From Nakazawaea peltata (taxonomy: Eukaryota; Ascomycota; Pichiomycetes; Alaninales; Pachysolenaceae), in the NCBI GenBank assembly GCA_001599355.1, contig BCGQ01000002.1, forward strand, positions 1,005,554-1,069,553: a DNA stretch of 64,000 bases. Reading direction: 5' to 3'. Position 1 is the stretch's first letter. Each line of letters opens with the position of its first letter. Shown in pieces: positions 1 to 10,672 of this stretch. Made by a program: the position numbers and the translations under genes. The notes below the pieces were generated by a model. It saw only the letters and a list, made by a program, of their open reading frames with translations, was not told where the DNA came from and searched no databases.

Positions 1-1028
1 CAAATAAACTGATGCTGCTGAAACTTTCAAGATCAAACTCTATGATGAATAACACATATTTCAACTCATCCCCAACTTCTTCTTCCAGACTTTCAGGATC
101 TCCTAACACTGGAGCATTATTTAGTATCACACCACCAAGTGATTCTCGTTTGGGTCCTTCCAGATTAACTCAGGAAGTACCAAGAGCTTCATTTTCCACC
201 GAGGATTTCACTCCGCCATCACTGACCCAAACTCAATCGCAGCCTCAAATTGCTATCCAACCCCCAAAATCTTCCTCCTTCTCCTACAATGCTACACCTA
301 CAGAATCCACACTGTTATTGCCTAAACCTCTGAAGAAGACGAAACATCACACCCCATTACAACATGCCAAGAACCTCATCACCGACCGGTCATTCTTATT
401 ACACTACCTCAACTTGAGTTTATTAGCTTCTATTGGTCAATTATACATCTTTTCTGTGGGATTCATCGTCCGTGCTTTATACGACAGTGAGACCGACCGT
501 GACCAATTGACCACGACAGCTGAGCTGTACCAAGCATTGCAAGTGTCAGTCCTCCTGTTCGGTTCCTTCGCTGGAAGATTGATCTCCGGGCCCCTGTCGG
601 ATATCCTCCATAAGAATTTCAAACTCCAACGGTTAGGCCTCATTTTGGTCTCCATTGCTCTCACGACTGCTGGCCAGGTCTCTACTTTAGCAATTGGAAG
701 TGTCAACTACATTGTGATCTCGTCGATCTTGATCGGATTCGGCTACGGCTCCATCTACGGAATCTACCCTCTGATTATTGCCGACCAATATGGATCCAAA
801 GGCTTCTCAACGTCATGGGGGTTGATTTGTACCGGGCCTTTGTTCGGATTGTACTTCTTGACCAAGGTTTTCGGACAGAACGTGGACCGGATGAGTGAAT
901 TCATAGGTGACAAGTATATGTGCATTGCCGGGAAGAGTTGTTACGATGAGATTTTCCGTATCAATATCGGACTTGGGGTTTTCATAGGTCTCCTTACGAT
1001 GGGACTCATTTATACAAACCGTAAATAA
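1..1028 (+). CDS. MFS transporter, nodulin-like / MCH1-YMR155W group (5' end outside window)
   Basis: This is the C-terminal part of a membrane transporter. The frame is open to the left edge, so the first ATG at position 12 is probably internal and the gene is partial. About the first 100 residues are a Ser/Thr/Pro-rich hydrophilic loop, as in the long central loop of fungal nodulin-like MFS proteins. About six hydrophobic segments follow, including one with GQLYIFSVGF and a glycine-rich one (ILIGFGYGSIYGIYP). A C-x6-C pair (CIAGKSC) lies in the last loop. By eye it resembles yeast YMR155W more than Mch1 itself. The substrate is unknown. It converges on OST3 with only 36 bp between stop codons. 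Confidence 0.75.
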   Translation, partial: NKLMLLKLSRSNSMMNNTYFNSSPTSSSRLSGSPNTGALFSITPPSDSRLGPSRLTQEVPRASFSTEDFTPPSLTQTQSQPQIAIQPPKSSSFSYNATPTESTLLLPKPLKKTKHHTPLQHAKNLITDRSFLLHYLNLSLLASIGQLYIFSVGFIVRALYDSETDRDQLTTTAELYQALQVSVLLFGSFAGRLISGPLSDILHKNFKLQRLGLILVSIALTTAGQVSTLAIGSVNYIVISSILIGFGYGSIYGIYPLIIADQYGSKGFSTSWGLICTGPLFGLYFLTKVFGQNVDRMSEFIGDKYMCIAGKSCYDEIFRINIGLGVFIGLLTMGLIYTNRK

Positions 1029-1064
1029 TAGAGAACATAATATTTATTGAATGGATGTGTAGAT

Positions 1065-2072
1065 CTAGAGAAGAGTAGTGAGATAAAATGGATATCCGTC
1101 GTTTTTGATATGGTAGAAAGCAATGATCAGACTGTATAATACAAATATAGCAGCATTGACGATGATCACGCTTACAAATTTGGTCTTTGGATCATCAAAT
1201 TTGCTAACTTTTGCAAGCAAAAACCACATGGCGACAAATAATCCAAAGTAAACCAGAGAAACCAAATGAGTCTCGGCACCTAATTGCTGTTGATGACCGG
1301 CAATGAAGTAATGCATTTGACCATTGGACTCTCTTGAATATGGAGTCTTTCTGATTTGGTTGAACATGATCCCAGCACAGAAGGAGAAAATAGTGAATAA
1401 AGCTAAGAAAGCATAGATAAATGTGGACTTGAATACCTTGTCAAATTTGGTGTAACATTTGTAAATAGTCACCACCAGCAAAGCCAAGAATGCGAATCTT
1501 TGGAAAATCTTCGAGTAATCGGTCGGTTCTCTCAATACAAACATATTAGGTGTAGCTGTCTTGATCTGAGAGAGGACAAATTGAGCTAAACTGGCATGAT
1601 GTTCTCCATTCATTAAAGTGTATTCCTCATATTTGGCGACATTCAGCTTGGATTTGGTCTTAGTTGGCGCATACAACAACACCTTAGGTACCGATTGTAA
1701 AGATAAGTCTTGGAAATACTGCTTATTGTCCCCAAAATCGGCAATTGCATACAAAATGTTAGGTGGTTTCTGGTCATCTTCGTCGGTAGAAGCCGGAATA
1801 AGAGTGCCACCGACATTCTCCGCATAAGAACTGGCAAATGTGGTGAAATGAGGGTAGAATTCAGTACATAAAGAGCATGCAATTCTCGATGAACTGGCCG
1901 TCAAGTACACAAGAACGTAATAATCTTCACGGTTCAGAAGGAACTGTTCATAATTTCTGTCGGTGATCTTCAAGATATTGTTGGAATTCACTTGTTTGGC
2001 CAATTCTACAGCGGTCAATGCATGCGATACCGCCCATAAAAATGCTGCTAAAAACACGCTACTGACTCTCAT
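1065..2072 (-). CDS. OST3: Oligosaccharyltransferase subunit Ost3 (thioredoxin-like)
   Basis: This is a subunit of the ER oligosaccharyltransferase complex that N-glycosylates proteins; Ost3/Ost6 hold substrate cysteines through a lumenal thioredoxin fold. The first ATG at 2072 gives 335 residues and a good signal peptide (MRVSSVFLAAFLWAVS). The frame is open further upstream only from a TTG. The lumenal domain carries a CxxC in ACSLC, aligned with GCSLC of yeast Ost3. Four membrane segments fill the C-terminal half, with a conserved MFNQIR motif after the second. Length matches Ost3 (about 350). MFNQIR and CSLC favour Ost3 over Ost6. It is divergent from RPC17. Confidence 0.9.
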   Translation of the reverse strand: MRVSSVFLAAFLWAVSHALTAVELAKQVNSNNILKITDRNYEQFLLNREDYYVLVYLTASSSRIACSLCTEFYPHFTTFASSYAENVGGTLIPASTDEDDQKPPNILYAIADFGDNKQYFQDLSLQSVPKVLLYAPTKTKSKLNVAKYEEYTLMNGEHHASLAQFVLSQIKTATPNMFVLREPTDYSKIFQRFAFLALLVVTIYKCYTKFDKVFKSTFIYAFLALFTIFSFCAGIMFNQIRKTPYSRESNGQMHYFIAGHQQQLGAETHLVSLVYFGLFVAMWFLLAKVSKFDDPKTKFVSVIIVNAAIFVLYSLIIAFYHIKNDGYPFYLTTLL

Positions 2073-2397
2073 ATCCTGTACACCTTTTGAATCTCCTTTA
2101 AAGCTCCTTTTCAACCCCTTTATGAAGAAAATACGTGGTTTTTCCAAGGATTTTTGGTGATGAGAGCAGTTTACGAATTAATATCAGGACACGACGGGGC
2201 TTTGATAGGATTGCCTAATTTGGCAATAGTGTGAAATACTTATTTAGGAAATGGGGAGTCGAAAAATTTTCTAGCCTGAGAAGAAGAGCGAGAAGAGCGT
2301 GAAGAGCAGGTGGTGGACGATTGGGATCAGCTAGGGAGCAGTTACGAGCGGTGAGTGACCAGTCAGGATCAACTAGTGAGCACTCCAGAACACAAAC
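2073..2397. promoter_or_regulatory. Divergent promoter OST3 / RPC17
   Basis: This 325-bp gap separates the two divergent ATGs. It contains GAAAAATTTT at 2261-2270, close to the RRPE element that drives ribosome-biogenesis genes in yeasts, about 130 bp upstream of RPC17. A purine-rich run (GAAGAGCG-type repeats) lies at about 2275-2310. Nothing else is recognised. Confidence 0.4.
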
Positions 2398-2889
2398 ATG
2401 AAGATCGAAGTCGCTAGAGACAAATTCCTCACCAACTTCGAGGTCTACGACCATCTTAAAGAAGTACAATCTCAGCATAAATGGAATTTTGATCCAGAAA
2501 CTAAAGCAGAGACTTCGGTGAAGAAATACAGACAGATGCATCTTGTGGAATTGGAACTGATCACACGAGACCTATTCTCATACCTCTCCAAGTCTGATAT
2601 CAAAAGAGAAACTCCAGAATCAATTAGAGGTTTAGTACTTCTGTTGGGGAAATTTGAGCTCGAGAAGATCGAATTATTACAAATATTGAACTTTGCTCCA
2701 CGGAATATGGTGTTATTGTATACGATTATTGAGGAATGTGACCAAAGATACTCGGAGGAACAATGCACGGAGATGTTGGAGTTGATTGCCAAGTATATCC
2801 CAGCAGATGAGCCTGAAGATGAGGGGGATGAGATGGATGTGACAAACGACCGTAGAGATGAGGATGGTGATTTGGATATTGCCGTGTAA
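2398..2889 (+). CDS. RPC17: RNA polymerase III subunit Rpc17 (C17)
   Basis: This is the stalk subunit of RNA polymerase III (CGRP-RCP/Rpb4 family) that pairs with Rpc25 and helps bind TFIIIB at tRNA and 5S genes in the nucleus. The protein is 163 aa, against 161 for yeast. The N-terminal helix (MKIEVARDKFLTNFEV) and the C-terminal HRDC-like segment with LLQILNFAPRNMV and IVEECD-like IIEECDQR match the family. It ends in a short acidic tail. The ATG at 2398 is the first in frame and fits the family start. The gene converges on CCT3 with 55 bp between stops. Confidence 0.93.
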   Translation: MKIEVARDKFLTNFEVYDHLKEVQSQHKWNFDPETKAETSVKKYRQMHLVELELITRDLFSYLSKSDIKRETPESIRGLVLLLGKFELEKIELLQILNFAPRNMVLLYTIIEECDQRYSEEQCTEMLELIAKYIPADEPEDEGDEMDVTNDRRDEDGDLDIAV

Positions 2890-2944
2890 TATATTTAAGA
2901 AGAATAGATTAATGATATATATAGCTATCTGTAGTTTGTGTGGA

Positions 2945-4644
2945 TCAGGCACCGCCTCTTCTGGCACCACTAACGATATCATCGACTCTTAATAACAAAC
3001 AAGCACTTTCAATAGCTGTCTTGATACTTTGTTGTTTGATGACTTCAGGTTCCCAAATTCCGTAGTCTTCCATATCGACTACCTTTCCGTTCTCTCCATC
3101 AATACCGAAAGTATGGTGACCTTCGGCATGTTTAGCTCTCAAACTACTTAAAACTCTGATTGGGTTTCCACCACAATTTTGAACTAAAGTTCTTGGAATC
3201 ACTTCAAACAGATCAGCAACCAGTTGATATGGCCATTGCAGAACACCTTCGATAGATTTCAGTTTCTCAGCAAGCTTAACGGAAACACACATCTCGGTGG
3301 CACCACCTCCAGGGGATAAAGATGGTTCAAACATGACATTTCTGGTGACAGCCATAGCGTCTTGTAAGTTTCTTTCAATTTCGTTCAAAATATCCTTAGA
3401 TGGACCTCTCAACAATACAGTACAAGCTTGAGGGTTTTGACATTTGGTGATAAAAGAGTAATATTCATCTCCAATCAACTCAACATTGAACAAACCACAA
3501 CGTGTACCGACATCAGATTCTTTCAAATCTTCAATTCTATTAACAATAGTAGCACCTGTGGCTCTAGCAATTCTGTTGGTATCGGATTTCTTTACTCTTC
3601 TCAAACAAGTAACACCTCCCTTCAAAAGATAATGCTGGGCTAAGTCACTTACACCTTTCTCGGTGATAACCAAGTCAGGTTTTTGTTCCAAAAGCAAATC
3701 ACAAATCATTTTAACTTGTTCTTCTTCGATTTGCAAGATTCTATTCCAATCGTTTTCATTTGTGATTTCAATATTTGTTTGAGATTCTCCCTTCTTATAT
3801 TCCAATGGACAATCCAACAATATGACTCTTGGGTTCTCGATACGTCTCTTCATCTTTGGATGGGTGACATCTTTGTTTAATAATACACCATCCAAGACTT
3901 CGGAATCGGTGATTTCACCTCCGGAAATCTTCTCAACTCTGACATATCTCTTGATATCAATCTCTTTATAGTCACCTTGTTTAATCATGACGGTCTTGAC
4001 GGCCTTCAAGGACAACTTACACATCATTTCAGACCATTTGCTGATATATTTAGTACCAATGGAAGCTTGAATCAACTTGATCATAGCCTCATCATTATCA
4101 ATATCAATAGGTTTGGATACTTGATGAATAATCTCCAAAGCATCACTCAACAGCTGCTTCAACAGCTGGATTATAATGACAGGATGTACGTTCTTTTCAA
4201 TGTATGGGAAGGTTTGCAGTAAGATCTCACCTGCTAAGATGATAACAGTAGTAGTTCCATCTCCAACTTCTTCGTCTTGTGTTCTACTCAATTCAATCAT
4301 GGATTTAGCAGCTGGATGAGCAACGTCGATCTCTCTTAAAATAGCATGGCCATCGTTGGTCAACACAATACCACCCATTGGATCCAACAACATCTTCAAC
4401 ATCAGTTTAGGACCCAAACATGTTCTGATGATATCAGCAACAGCCTTAGCGGCGGTGATATTGGCAATCTGGGCCTGACGACCTGATTGTCTTTCAGTGG
4501 AAGTATCTAATTAATTTGTTAGTAAATGAATGGAGAGTAGGAGAGGTGAATTCGGGGGAACGACCGGCCAAAATACATCGATTCTTCGGCGCTCATACAA
4601 TTCCCCAATTTTTACTTACTTAAATACACAACTGGTGCCTGCAT
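2945..4644 (-). CDS. CCT3: Chaperonin TRiC/CCT subunit gamma (spliced)
   Basis: This is the gamma subunit of the cytosolic TRiC/CCT chaperonin that folds actin and tubulin. Two exons are inferred. Exon 1 (4620-4644) encodes MQAPVVYL plus the first base of an Asn codon. Exon 2 (4506 down to 2945) continues N-TSTERQSGRQAQ, matching the yeast N-terminus. The product is 528 aa, against 534 in yeast. ATPase motifs are plain: GDGTTTV, the LDPMGG segment and GGGATEM. CTG codons occupy alanine positions, for example GPK[A]ML (4403-4405) and WPYQ[A]VAD[A]F (3221-3223, 3209-3211). The protein ends DDIVSGARRGGA. Starting at a codon near 4417 would lose the conserved N-terminus. Confidence 0.97.
4507..4619 (-). 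other. CCT3 spliceosomal intron (113 nt)
   Basis: The donor is GTAAGT (4619-4614), the branch point is TACTAAC, and the acceptor is TTAATTAG ending at 4507. The intron is phase 1: the split codon A|AT gives the Asn found in the yeast protein. The branch A lies only about 12 nt from the 3' splice site. Confidence 0.93.
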
Positions 4645-5063
4645 CTTCACTTCTCTATCCTTTTAACTATCACCCAAATGAATCGTCGCCTTCGTCTTTG
4701 GGTCTTTTTGATCCTCAACGCGCGTCGCCCTCGAAAAATTTTCAAAATGGGAGACTTGCACGACCTTTGGAATGCCAAATACAGTACCTTCCCTAATAGG
4801 AATTTTTGACCGTTACTCGATCTGTCAAAACTAACGCTTCCCGATTAGGATTTTAACGACAAAAAGGGGCGCACATGTTGCCCGAAGAAGGTTTATCAGT
4901 ACCCCGATAAGAGATAGGGTTTCCCCGAGGAGATCTGGAAAATATTTAAGGGACCGATAATCTGATTGTTTTGAATAGTGATCTAACTTATTATACAGTG
5001 TAGTGCCAATTGTCTATACAGAGTTATATCGCCGTTAATTTTCACTATCATTATTACTTTACT
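4645..5063. promoter_or_regulatory. Divergent promoter CCT3 / HAD gene
   Basis: On the CCT3 side there is an RRPE-like GAAAAATTTTC at about 4733-4743 and the recurrent GCACGACCTTT at 4758-4768. On the HAD side there are GATAAG at about 4905 and an AAATATTTAAG stretch at about 4940. Two imperfect copies of TTCCC(T/G)A(A/T)TAGGA lie at about 4790 and 4838. Confidence 0.45.
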
Positions 5064-5804
5064 ATGCCTTCTATCGTTTTTGATATTGTCGGAACCCTCA
5101 TCTCGTATGAGAGTGCCATTGTTGCCATTGATGAACAATTAGGTGACAAACTTAGAAAAGACGGAATCCAACCTCGCCTGTTGTTCTATTTCTGGTTATC
5201 AAGTTCCGAAAGAGATTACTCCTACTTATCTCAATCCAAACTTTACCAACCATTCATTAAGATTCTGGAGAGCACTTTCCACAGAGTCTTATTTTTCTCT
5301 GGTATCAAAGATCCAAAGGCTTACTGCAGTCCAGAGCAACTCCAAGCCATTATCGATGGGTTCTATGATTTGAGGGCTAGAGAAGAAACTGCCGAGGCTT
5401 TACGTTTGTTGAGAGAGTATGGGTTCAACACTTACTGTTTGACTGACGCTGGTGCCGAAAGAGTAGCCAACTACTTCATTAAGAGTGGTGTAGAGATGCC
5501 TCTGAAGGATATTATTTCTTGTGATTCTATTGGCCAAGGTAAACCAGAAGCAATTGCTTATCAAACCATTTCTAAGAGATTAGCTGAGGAAGACGATGAT
5601 GACAAATGGTTCTTTGCTGCTCACCTGTGGGATACTGCTGCTGCTAGACAAGGTAAATTCAGAACTGCTTGGTCCGATGTTCATGAATTTGAACCTTGTA
5701 CTGATGTCTTTGGTGAACCAGACGTTATTGGTGGGGGGTTGATCGATACTGTTAATAAGGTTATTGCTATGCACAAGCAATTGAAGGCTGCTAAGTCTGC
5801 TTAA
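5064..5804 (+). CDS. HAD-superfamily hydrolase, 2-haloacid-dehalogenase-like
   Basis: This is a cytosolic HAD-fold hydrolase of 246 aa. Motif I is FDIVGTL with the nucleophile Asp near residue 6. Motif II Thr is in TYCLTDAG, the motif III Lys is in GKPEA, and the final acidic motif is AAH[A]WDTAAA. In that last motif the bracketed residue is CTG at 5625-5627, and Ala is what fungal relatives carry. It resembles the fungal family annotated as type II haloacid dehalogenases, but the true substrate is unknown and could be a phosphate ester. The start is ATG 5064; the frame extends upstream only from a TTG. It converges on SSD1 (96 bp). Confidence 0.8.
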   Translation: MPSIVFDIVGTLISYESAIVAIDEQLGDKLRKDGIQPRLLFYFWLSSSERDYSYLSQSKLYQPFIKILESTFHRVLFFSGIKDPKAYCSPEQLQAIIDGFYDLRAREETAEALRLLREYGFNTYCLTDAGAERVANYFIKSGVEMPLKDIISCDSIGQGKPEAIAYQTISKRLAEEDDDDKWFFAAHLWDTAAARQGKFRTAWSDVHEFEPCTDVFGEPDVIGGGLIDTVNKVIAMHKQLKAAKSA

Positions 5805-5900
5805 AAAGTCTCTACAAAATTCTAGATAATCATTTTATTCATTTTTCAATATTTAATTAATAAAAGCAGAAACGAATAATAGTCATTAGGATTAATCATT

Positions 5901-8900
5901 TCAATTTTGAGCAAACGGATTCAATGCTCTGACTGTCAAACATGGCAACAGCATTCCAATTTCAGCTCTTAATAATATTGGAACTTTTTGTAATACCCTG
6001 ATCTCTTGGATATGATCTTCATTATTAACTCTTGTGATACAATTCTGTAAGTAAGATTTTAATAAATCGTCAGCACTTGAAGAATTGTTGGCGGAATCGT
6101 TAGAATTATTACCGATCTTTGGAGGACTGATATTGAATTGAGATAATTTGTCAACAAGCTCGTTTGAAATCATCTCGGTTTCAAGATTTTCTTGTTGTTT
6201 CACAACCTCAACTACAGGTGATCTATGCTTGTTCTTGATAGACAGTCTGTAAGACAAAGCGTCATTTTCATCATCTGGAATATAAGTAGCTGAATCGACA
6301 CCTTTTTGCCAATATAATTCCAAAATTTTGTTATTTTTATCGAATTCAGCCTTGGTCAAAGGTAATTGATCTCCGTGTACTCTCTTTTCGATACCCATTT
6401 CTGGGATCAAAACATCAAATGATGATTCATACACTTGTACTACAGTTCCCATAGTGAGTATTTGCCCAGTAGTCTTACTCATATCGTTGATCGATTGCGA
6501 TAATAATAAATGAATCAGTTGTTCTTGAGCCAGCTTTGCGCAATCTTTCTTGAAATTACAATAATCCAGAGTCATTTTCAATGACTCAATATCATCATTA
6601 TATTCATGGATCTTATCACTGAGAACAGCCTTCAACTGTCTGTGAACCAAAATATCGGCATATCTTCTCAATGGAGATGTGAAATGAGTGTACAAAGGCA
6701 AGTTGAACAAATAATGAGGGAATTGTTCAGGGTCACATTTACCAGAAATAACATACTTACCACGACTCATACATTTCATCAATAATGTTTCAGCTGATAA
6801 TCTTGTAGAAGCATCGTCGATCTTTAAAAGAGATCTTTGTAAACTGGCCGAAGTTGTAGTGTCCAAATGAACACCCAATTGAGATACCTTCTTATGGTAA
6901 GTCTCCAATTTCAGTAAGGTTGGAATCAGTTGCCTTCTTAATAATGCACGATCTCCTAATCTACTGAAAATCTTCTGAGCGATAGTGAAGTTCACCTTAT
7001 GGAAGATCTCGTTCAATAACAGATCTGAAGGACTTTCATCCAAGATATTCAATGACAATTTCACCCTCTCATCATCCAACAGATCGAAAAGAGGCAATGA
7101 TCTTGTGGTATCGAACTCATCTCCTCCTAATCTTTGTTTCCTGAACTCTTTTGAGATTAATTGTAATGATCTTATATAGTCAGTAGTAGCATTAGAGATT
7201 CCTGGAGCAGCCGATTCATTACGTACAACCGCATCAATCGCTTCATAAGTGACTTTCTGTTTAGGAACGATGATGGACTCACCGATCCAAATATCATCGA
7301 TTTCAAATGATGTAGTATCAATACTGAAAACAACACTGATCGCCAAATTATGAGAGTTTTCTTTGAAGGAGAACATATCGTTAACTCTATCAGGGAAAAG
7401 ATGGGTAGTTCTTTGAGGTAAGAAGACACTATGAGATCTCTTTTTCAGTTTCTTGTCAAGGGTAGATCCTTGTCTGACACCAGCTGTGACATCAGCAATA
7501 TGGACACCAAGCTCAATCTTTGAAGCAGACGAACTCTTAAGATGGAATGCATGGTCACTCAACTCACCACTTTGACTAGCACAGATGATATATTCAGACC
7601 CAAATACACGTCTATGTTGGGATCCCAGGATAAGCTCTTCCAACTTAGGTAAATCGCTGTATAACTTTTCCAACTCTTTAGAGCTTGAATTGTCCAATGG
7701 ATATTCATCACACAAGAAATTGTTATCTCTTAATATGGCATCAATCTCTGTGGAAGCATCTTCCATTGGACCCAATTGAGAGATCAAAGTACCAAATGGA
7801 TGCAAGGAGGTGATTGGCCATCTCTTAATACTTGCTACAAACAATTGGTCGCTGTATTTTTCATGGTTTTCAACGAAGTCTTTAGGAGCTTGTTCGGTTG
7901 GAATGGCAATTAAAGGAACTTTCTTATCGGTTGGTTTGAACCAAACAATCTTAGGTCTTCTTTGATGAGTATGAGAATTATGATCATTATCTCCATTATC
8001 CTTTTCTTTATCTTTGGATGCCTGTGAAGGTCTCAATAATCCTAAAGTACCGGAGAATAATTGGCCAGGAATTCTGTCAACCACTGCAACAACGTGACCA
8101 GCATATAAAGGTTTATATTCATCACTGATTTCTTCTTCCTCTACAAGCAACAAAGACTGGCCTTCAACTTCAACATCATCATTTTTCTTTTGAGTTGGAC
8201 GTTGTTTCAATGATCCCTTTCTTGTTAATCCACCTCCATTGTTATTCTTCTGGTCAGAGGAGTTATATGTGGTGGAAGCGTCATTGTGCAAGTCATCATT
8301 TGGTTTGGAAGGTTGAGAGTTGTCTTTACGTCTCTTCTTCTCTTCCTTTTCTCTCTTAGAAGACCATACCTCATCCACTACCAACAACTCTACAGCTACT
8401 AAATCACCTTCCAAAGCTCTATTACGGTCTTTGGAACCACAAATGAACACATCAGCATCGAGCAATCCATCGGTAGAGACATAAGCATCGGATCTGTTCT
8501 TTTTGTTCACTCTTAAAGTACCGGTAACTAAACGACCCTCGGCAATTAAAGCTGGCAAGGAAGACTGAGGCAAGTAAGGAGCAAACAAAGATTTTCTTTG
8601 AGATCCGCCTTGACCCAGAATACTACCTTGATGTTGATGACCTCCGTAATTAGCTAAAGAAGAGATGGAACCACCGAAAGATGATCTTCCCAGCCTATGA
8701 CCAGGGACAAAAGTAGAGTTTCCTGTGGATCCACCGGAAGAACTTGGTGGCTCCAACAATTGTGATTGGTAAGTAGAGTTAATGCTGTTGTTACTATTAC
8801 TTGGAGAAGGTCTTCTTCCCCAATTGTCGTTTCTCGATGAAGATCTGTAATGGCCAGACTGTCTACGCTCATGACCCTGTTGGAAATGAGGAGCAGGAGG

Positions 8901-10672
8901 CAGCATCATATCATTATTGTTACTGTTCCTTGGAGGGAACTGGTATGCATTACGTTGAGGAGACCTGTCGTTTGACGGGGTGGTACCACCAAAAGTCATC
9001 ATTGACCTTGATCTGCCATGAGAAGGCTGTCTCTTGAGTCCAGAATCTTGGTTATTAGCTGAGAGAGGAGGCGTTGGAGGGAACTTGAATGAAGGAGGAG
9101 GCATTGAAGATGTCTCTGAATCATTAGAAGGTGTGGTGTTCCCCATACGCAAGGGAGAGAATGAGGAGCGTTGAGACTGAGCAATTGCAGCAGCCTTTTT
9201 CAGCTCATTCAACCCTAAAGAATGTCTCCTTGTGTGCCCAAGAGCTTGATTATGCTGGAGAGGTGAGCTTGCATTTGTGAGCTCCGAATTATTAGTGGTA
9301 TTATTAGTATTGAATGCAGATGGTGAAGCCGATGATGCTTTGAAAGGAGGCAGAAGCGGCATTGAGAATGTGCCGATATTCGACTGTGTTCTCCGATGGA
9401 AGTTATTTTCAGATCCCAACTCGGACAAGTTACGAGGTGCTGGCAGTTGTTGTTGTTGTTGTAATGGAGATGGTGGTGGAAGATTGACCGAAGGCATCTG
9501 GAAATGACCAAAAGCACCTGAACTATTGCGATTATGCTGTGAAGATTGAGAAGACAATTGGATCTGTTGTGCCTGGTAGAATTGTTGTTGTTGCTGTTGC
9601 TGTAAGATTTGCTGCTGTTGAGCCTGGACCAGTTCCAATTGACGTTGTAAATTGAATTGTTCAACTATAAAACCGTTAGTATATGCCTCTATATGCAAGT
9701 TGTTTACCATGTCCAATTGGGGAAATAGAGTGCGATGGCTAAAAATAGCACGAAAAAATAGTGTGCCAAGAGGTCAAGTGCAGTGCGCGGAACATGAGCG
9801 AAAAATTGGAAGGGAGGATAAAGGGGGGGCTCCGCCTGCGGGAAAGCAGGTTTTTCGTTTGTTCGGCAGCAAGATGCAGATGGCTCCGGCTTAGAGGGAA
9901 GGGGGGTAAAGAGAGGTGATGATGTGTTGTGTGTGTAAACTGTTGTGGTGTGGTGTACTGTGCTATGCTGTGGGTTGAAATGGTTTGCTTTGAGACCTCC
10001 CCTGTACTGGTCTGTACTGCGCTACCGCCTGCTCCCTCACTTGTATTGACCCAACGCGCGTCAGGATTCGGATCGACCCGAAATGGGTCATATTGATCGT
10101 AATCGCCATCAGATTAGAGGGGCAATAAAAGTAGGGGGCACCAATGAGGGCTCTATGTGGGCGCTACTCTAGGCGCTATGTGGGCGCTATGTGGGCGTTA
10201 TCTCAGGATGTATTAAATCTTCATTGTATCATTGAATGATGTCTCACAGTATGTTCTCTCTAATATTTCTCTTCAGTATTCCACCTGTATTCTTTCTTCT
10301 AATGGTATCTTTAGCATGTGATAGTATGATGGTATAATCACATCGCTTAATCACTCAATCGCTTGATCACATGATCACCCCATCATCTCTCTATAATCCA
10401 ATCTCCCTATCTCTCTATCTCACTATTCCACCTATCCACCAATATCTTCCTATAATATACTTACTCATTAAACTGGTCAACTCACTAGGAGAACGTCTAT
10501 GAGCAATATGAATTGTCTTGGGCTTAGCTCCCCCAATGGTAGTCTTAGTCACTCCTGGACCCTCCTGAGCCTGAGATATAGAACCCCCAGCTTCATATCC
10601 AGAAGGATTCAAGAACTGATCAGGCTCTCCATTCGGGTTGCGCCCACCATAATTGTTCTTATTATAACTCAT
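5901..10672 (-). CDS. SSD1: RNase II-like mRNA-binding translational repressor Ssd1 (spliced)
   Basis: Ssd1 is a cytoplasmic RNA-binding protein that represses translation of wall-protein mRNAs and is controlled by the kinase Cbk1. Exon 1 (10465-10672) encodes 69 residues including HIAHRRSPSELTSLM. Exon 2 (9664 down to 5901) begins EQFNLQRQLE, as in yeast. The product is about 1323 aa. The N-terminal third is Gln/Ser/Asn-rich, with several HxRxxS Cbk1-type sites (HRRSPS, HRRTQS, HTRRHS, HERRQS, HGRSRS). Cold-shock domains follow (KSLFAPYLPQ onwards), then an RNB domain with LGVHIADV. The catalytic DxDDA-type acidic cluster is absent, as in yeast Ssd1, so it is a pseudonuclease. The end NPFAQN matches the family. 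Confidence 0.96.
9665..10464 (-). other. SSD1 intron (800 nt)
   Basis: The donor is GTAAGT (10464-10459), the branch point TACTAAC sits within the last 20 nt, and the acceptor is TTTATAG ending at 9665. Splicing joins SLM-(A|TT, Ile)-EQF. The intron is long for a yeast. It contains three copies of CTATGTGGGCG (10153-10163, 10176-10186, 10187-10197) and a G-rich patch. An ATG at 9710 is in frame with exon 2 through the acceptor. Confidence 0.9.
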
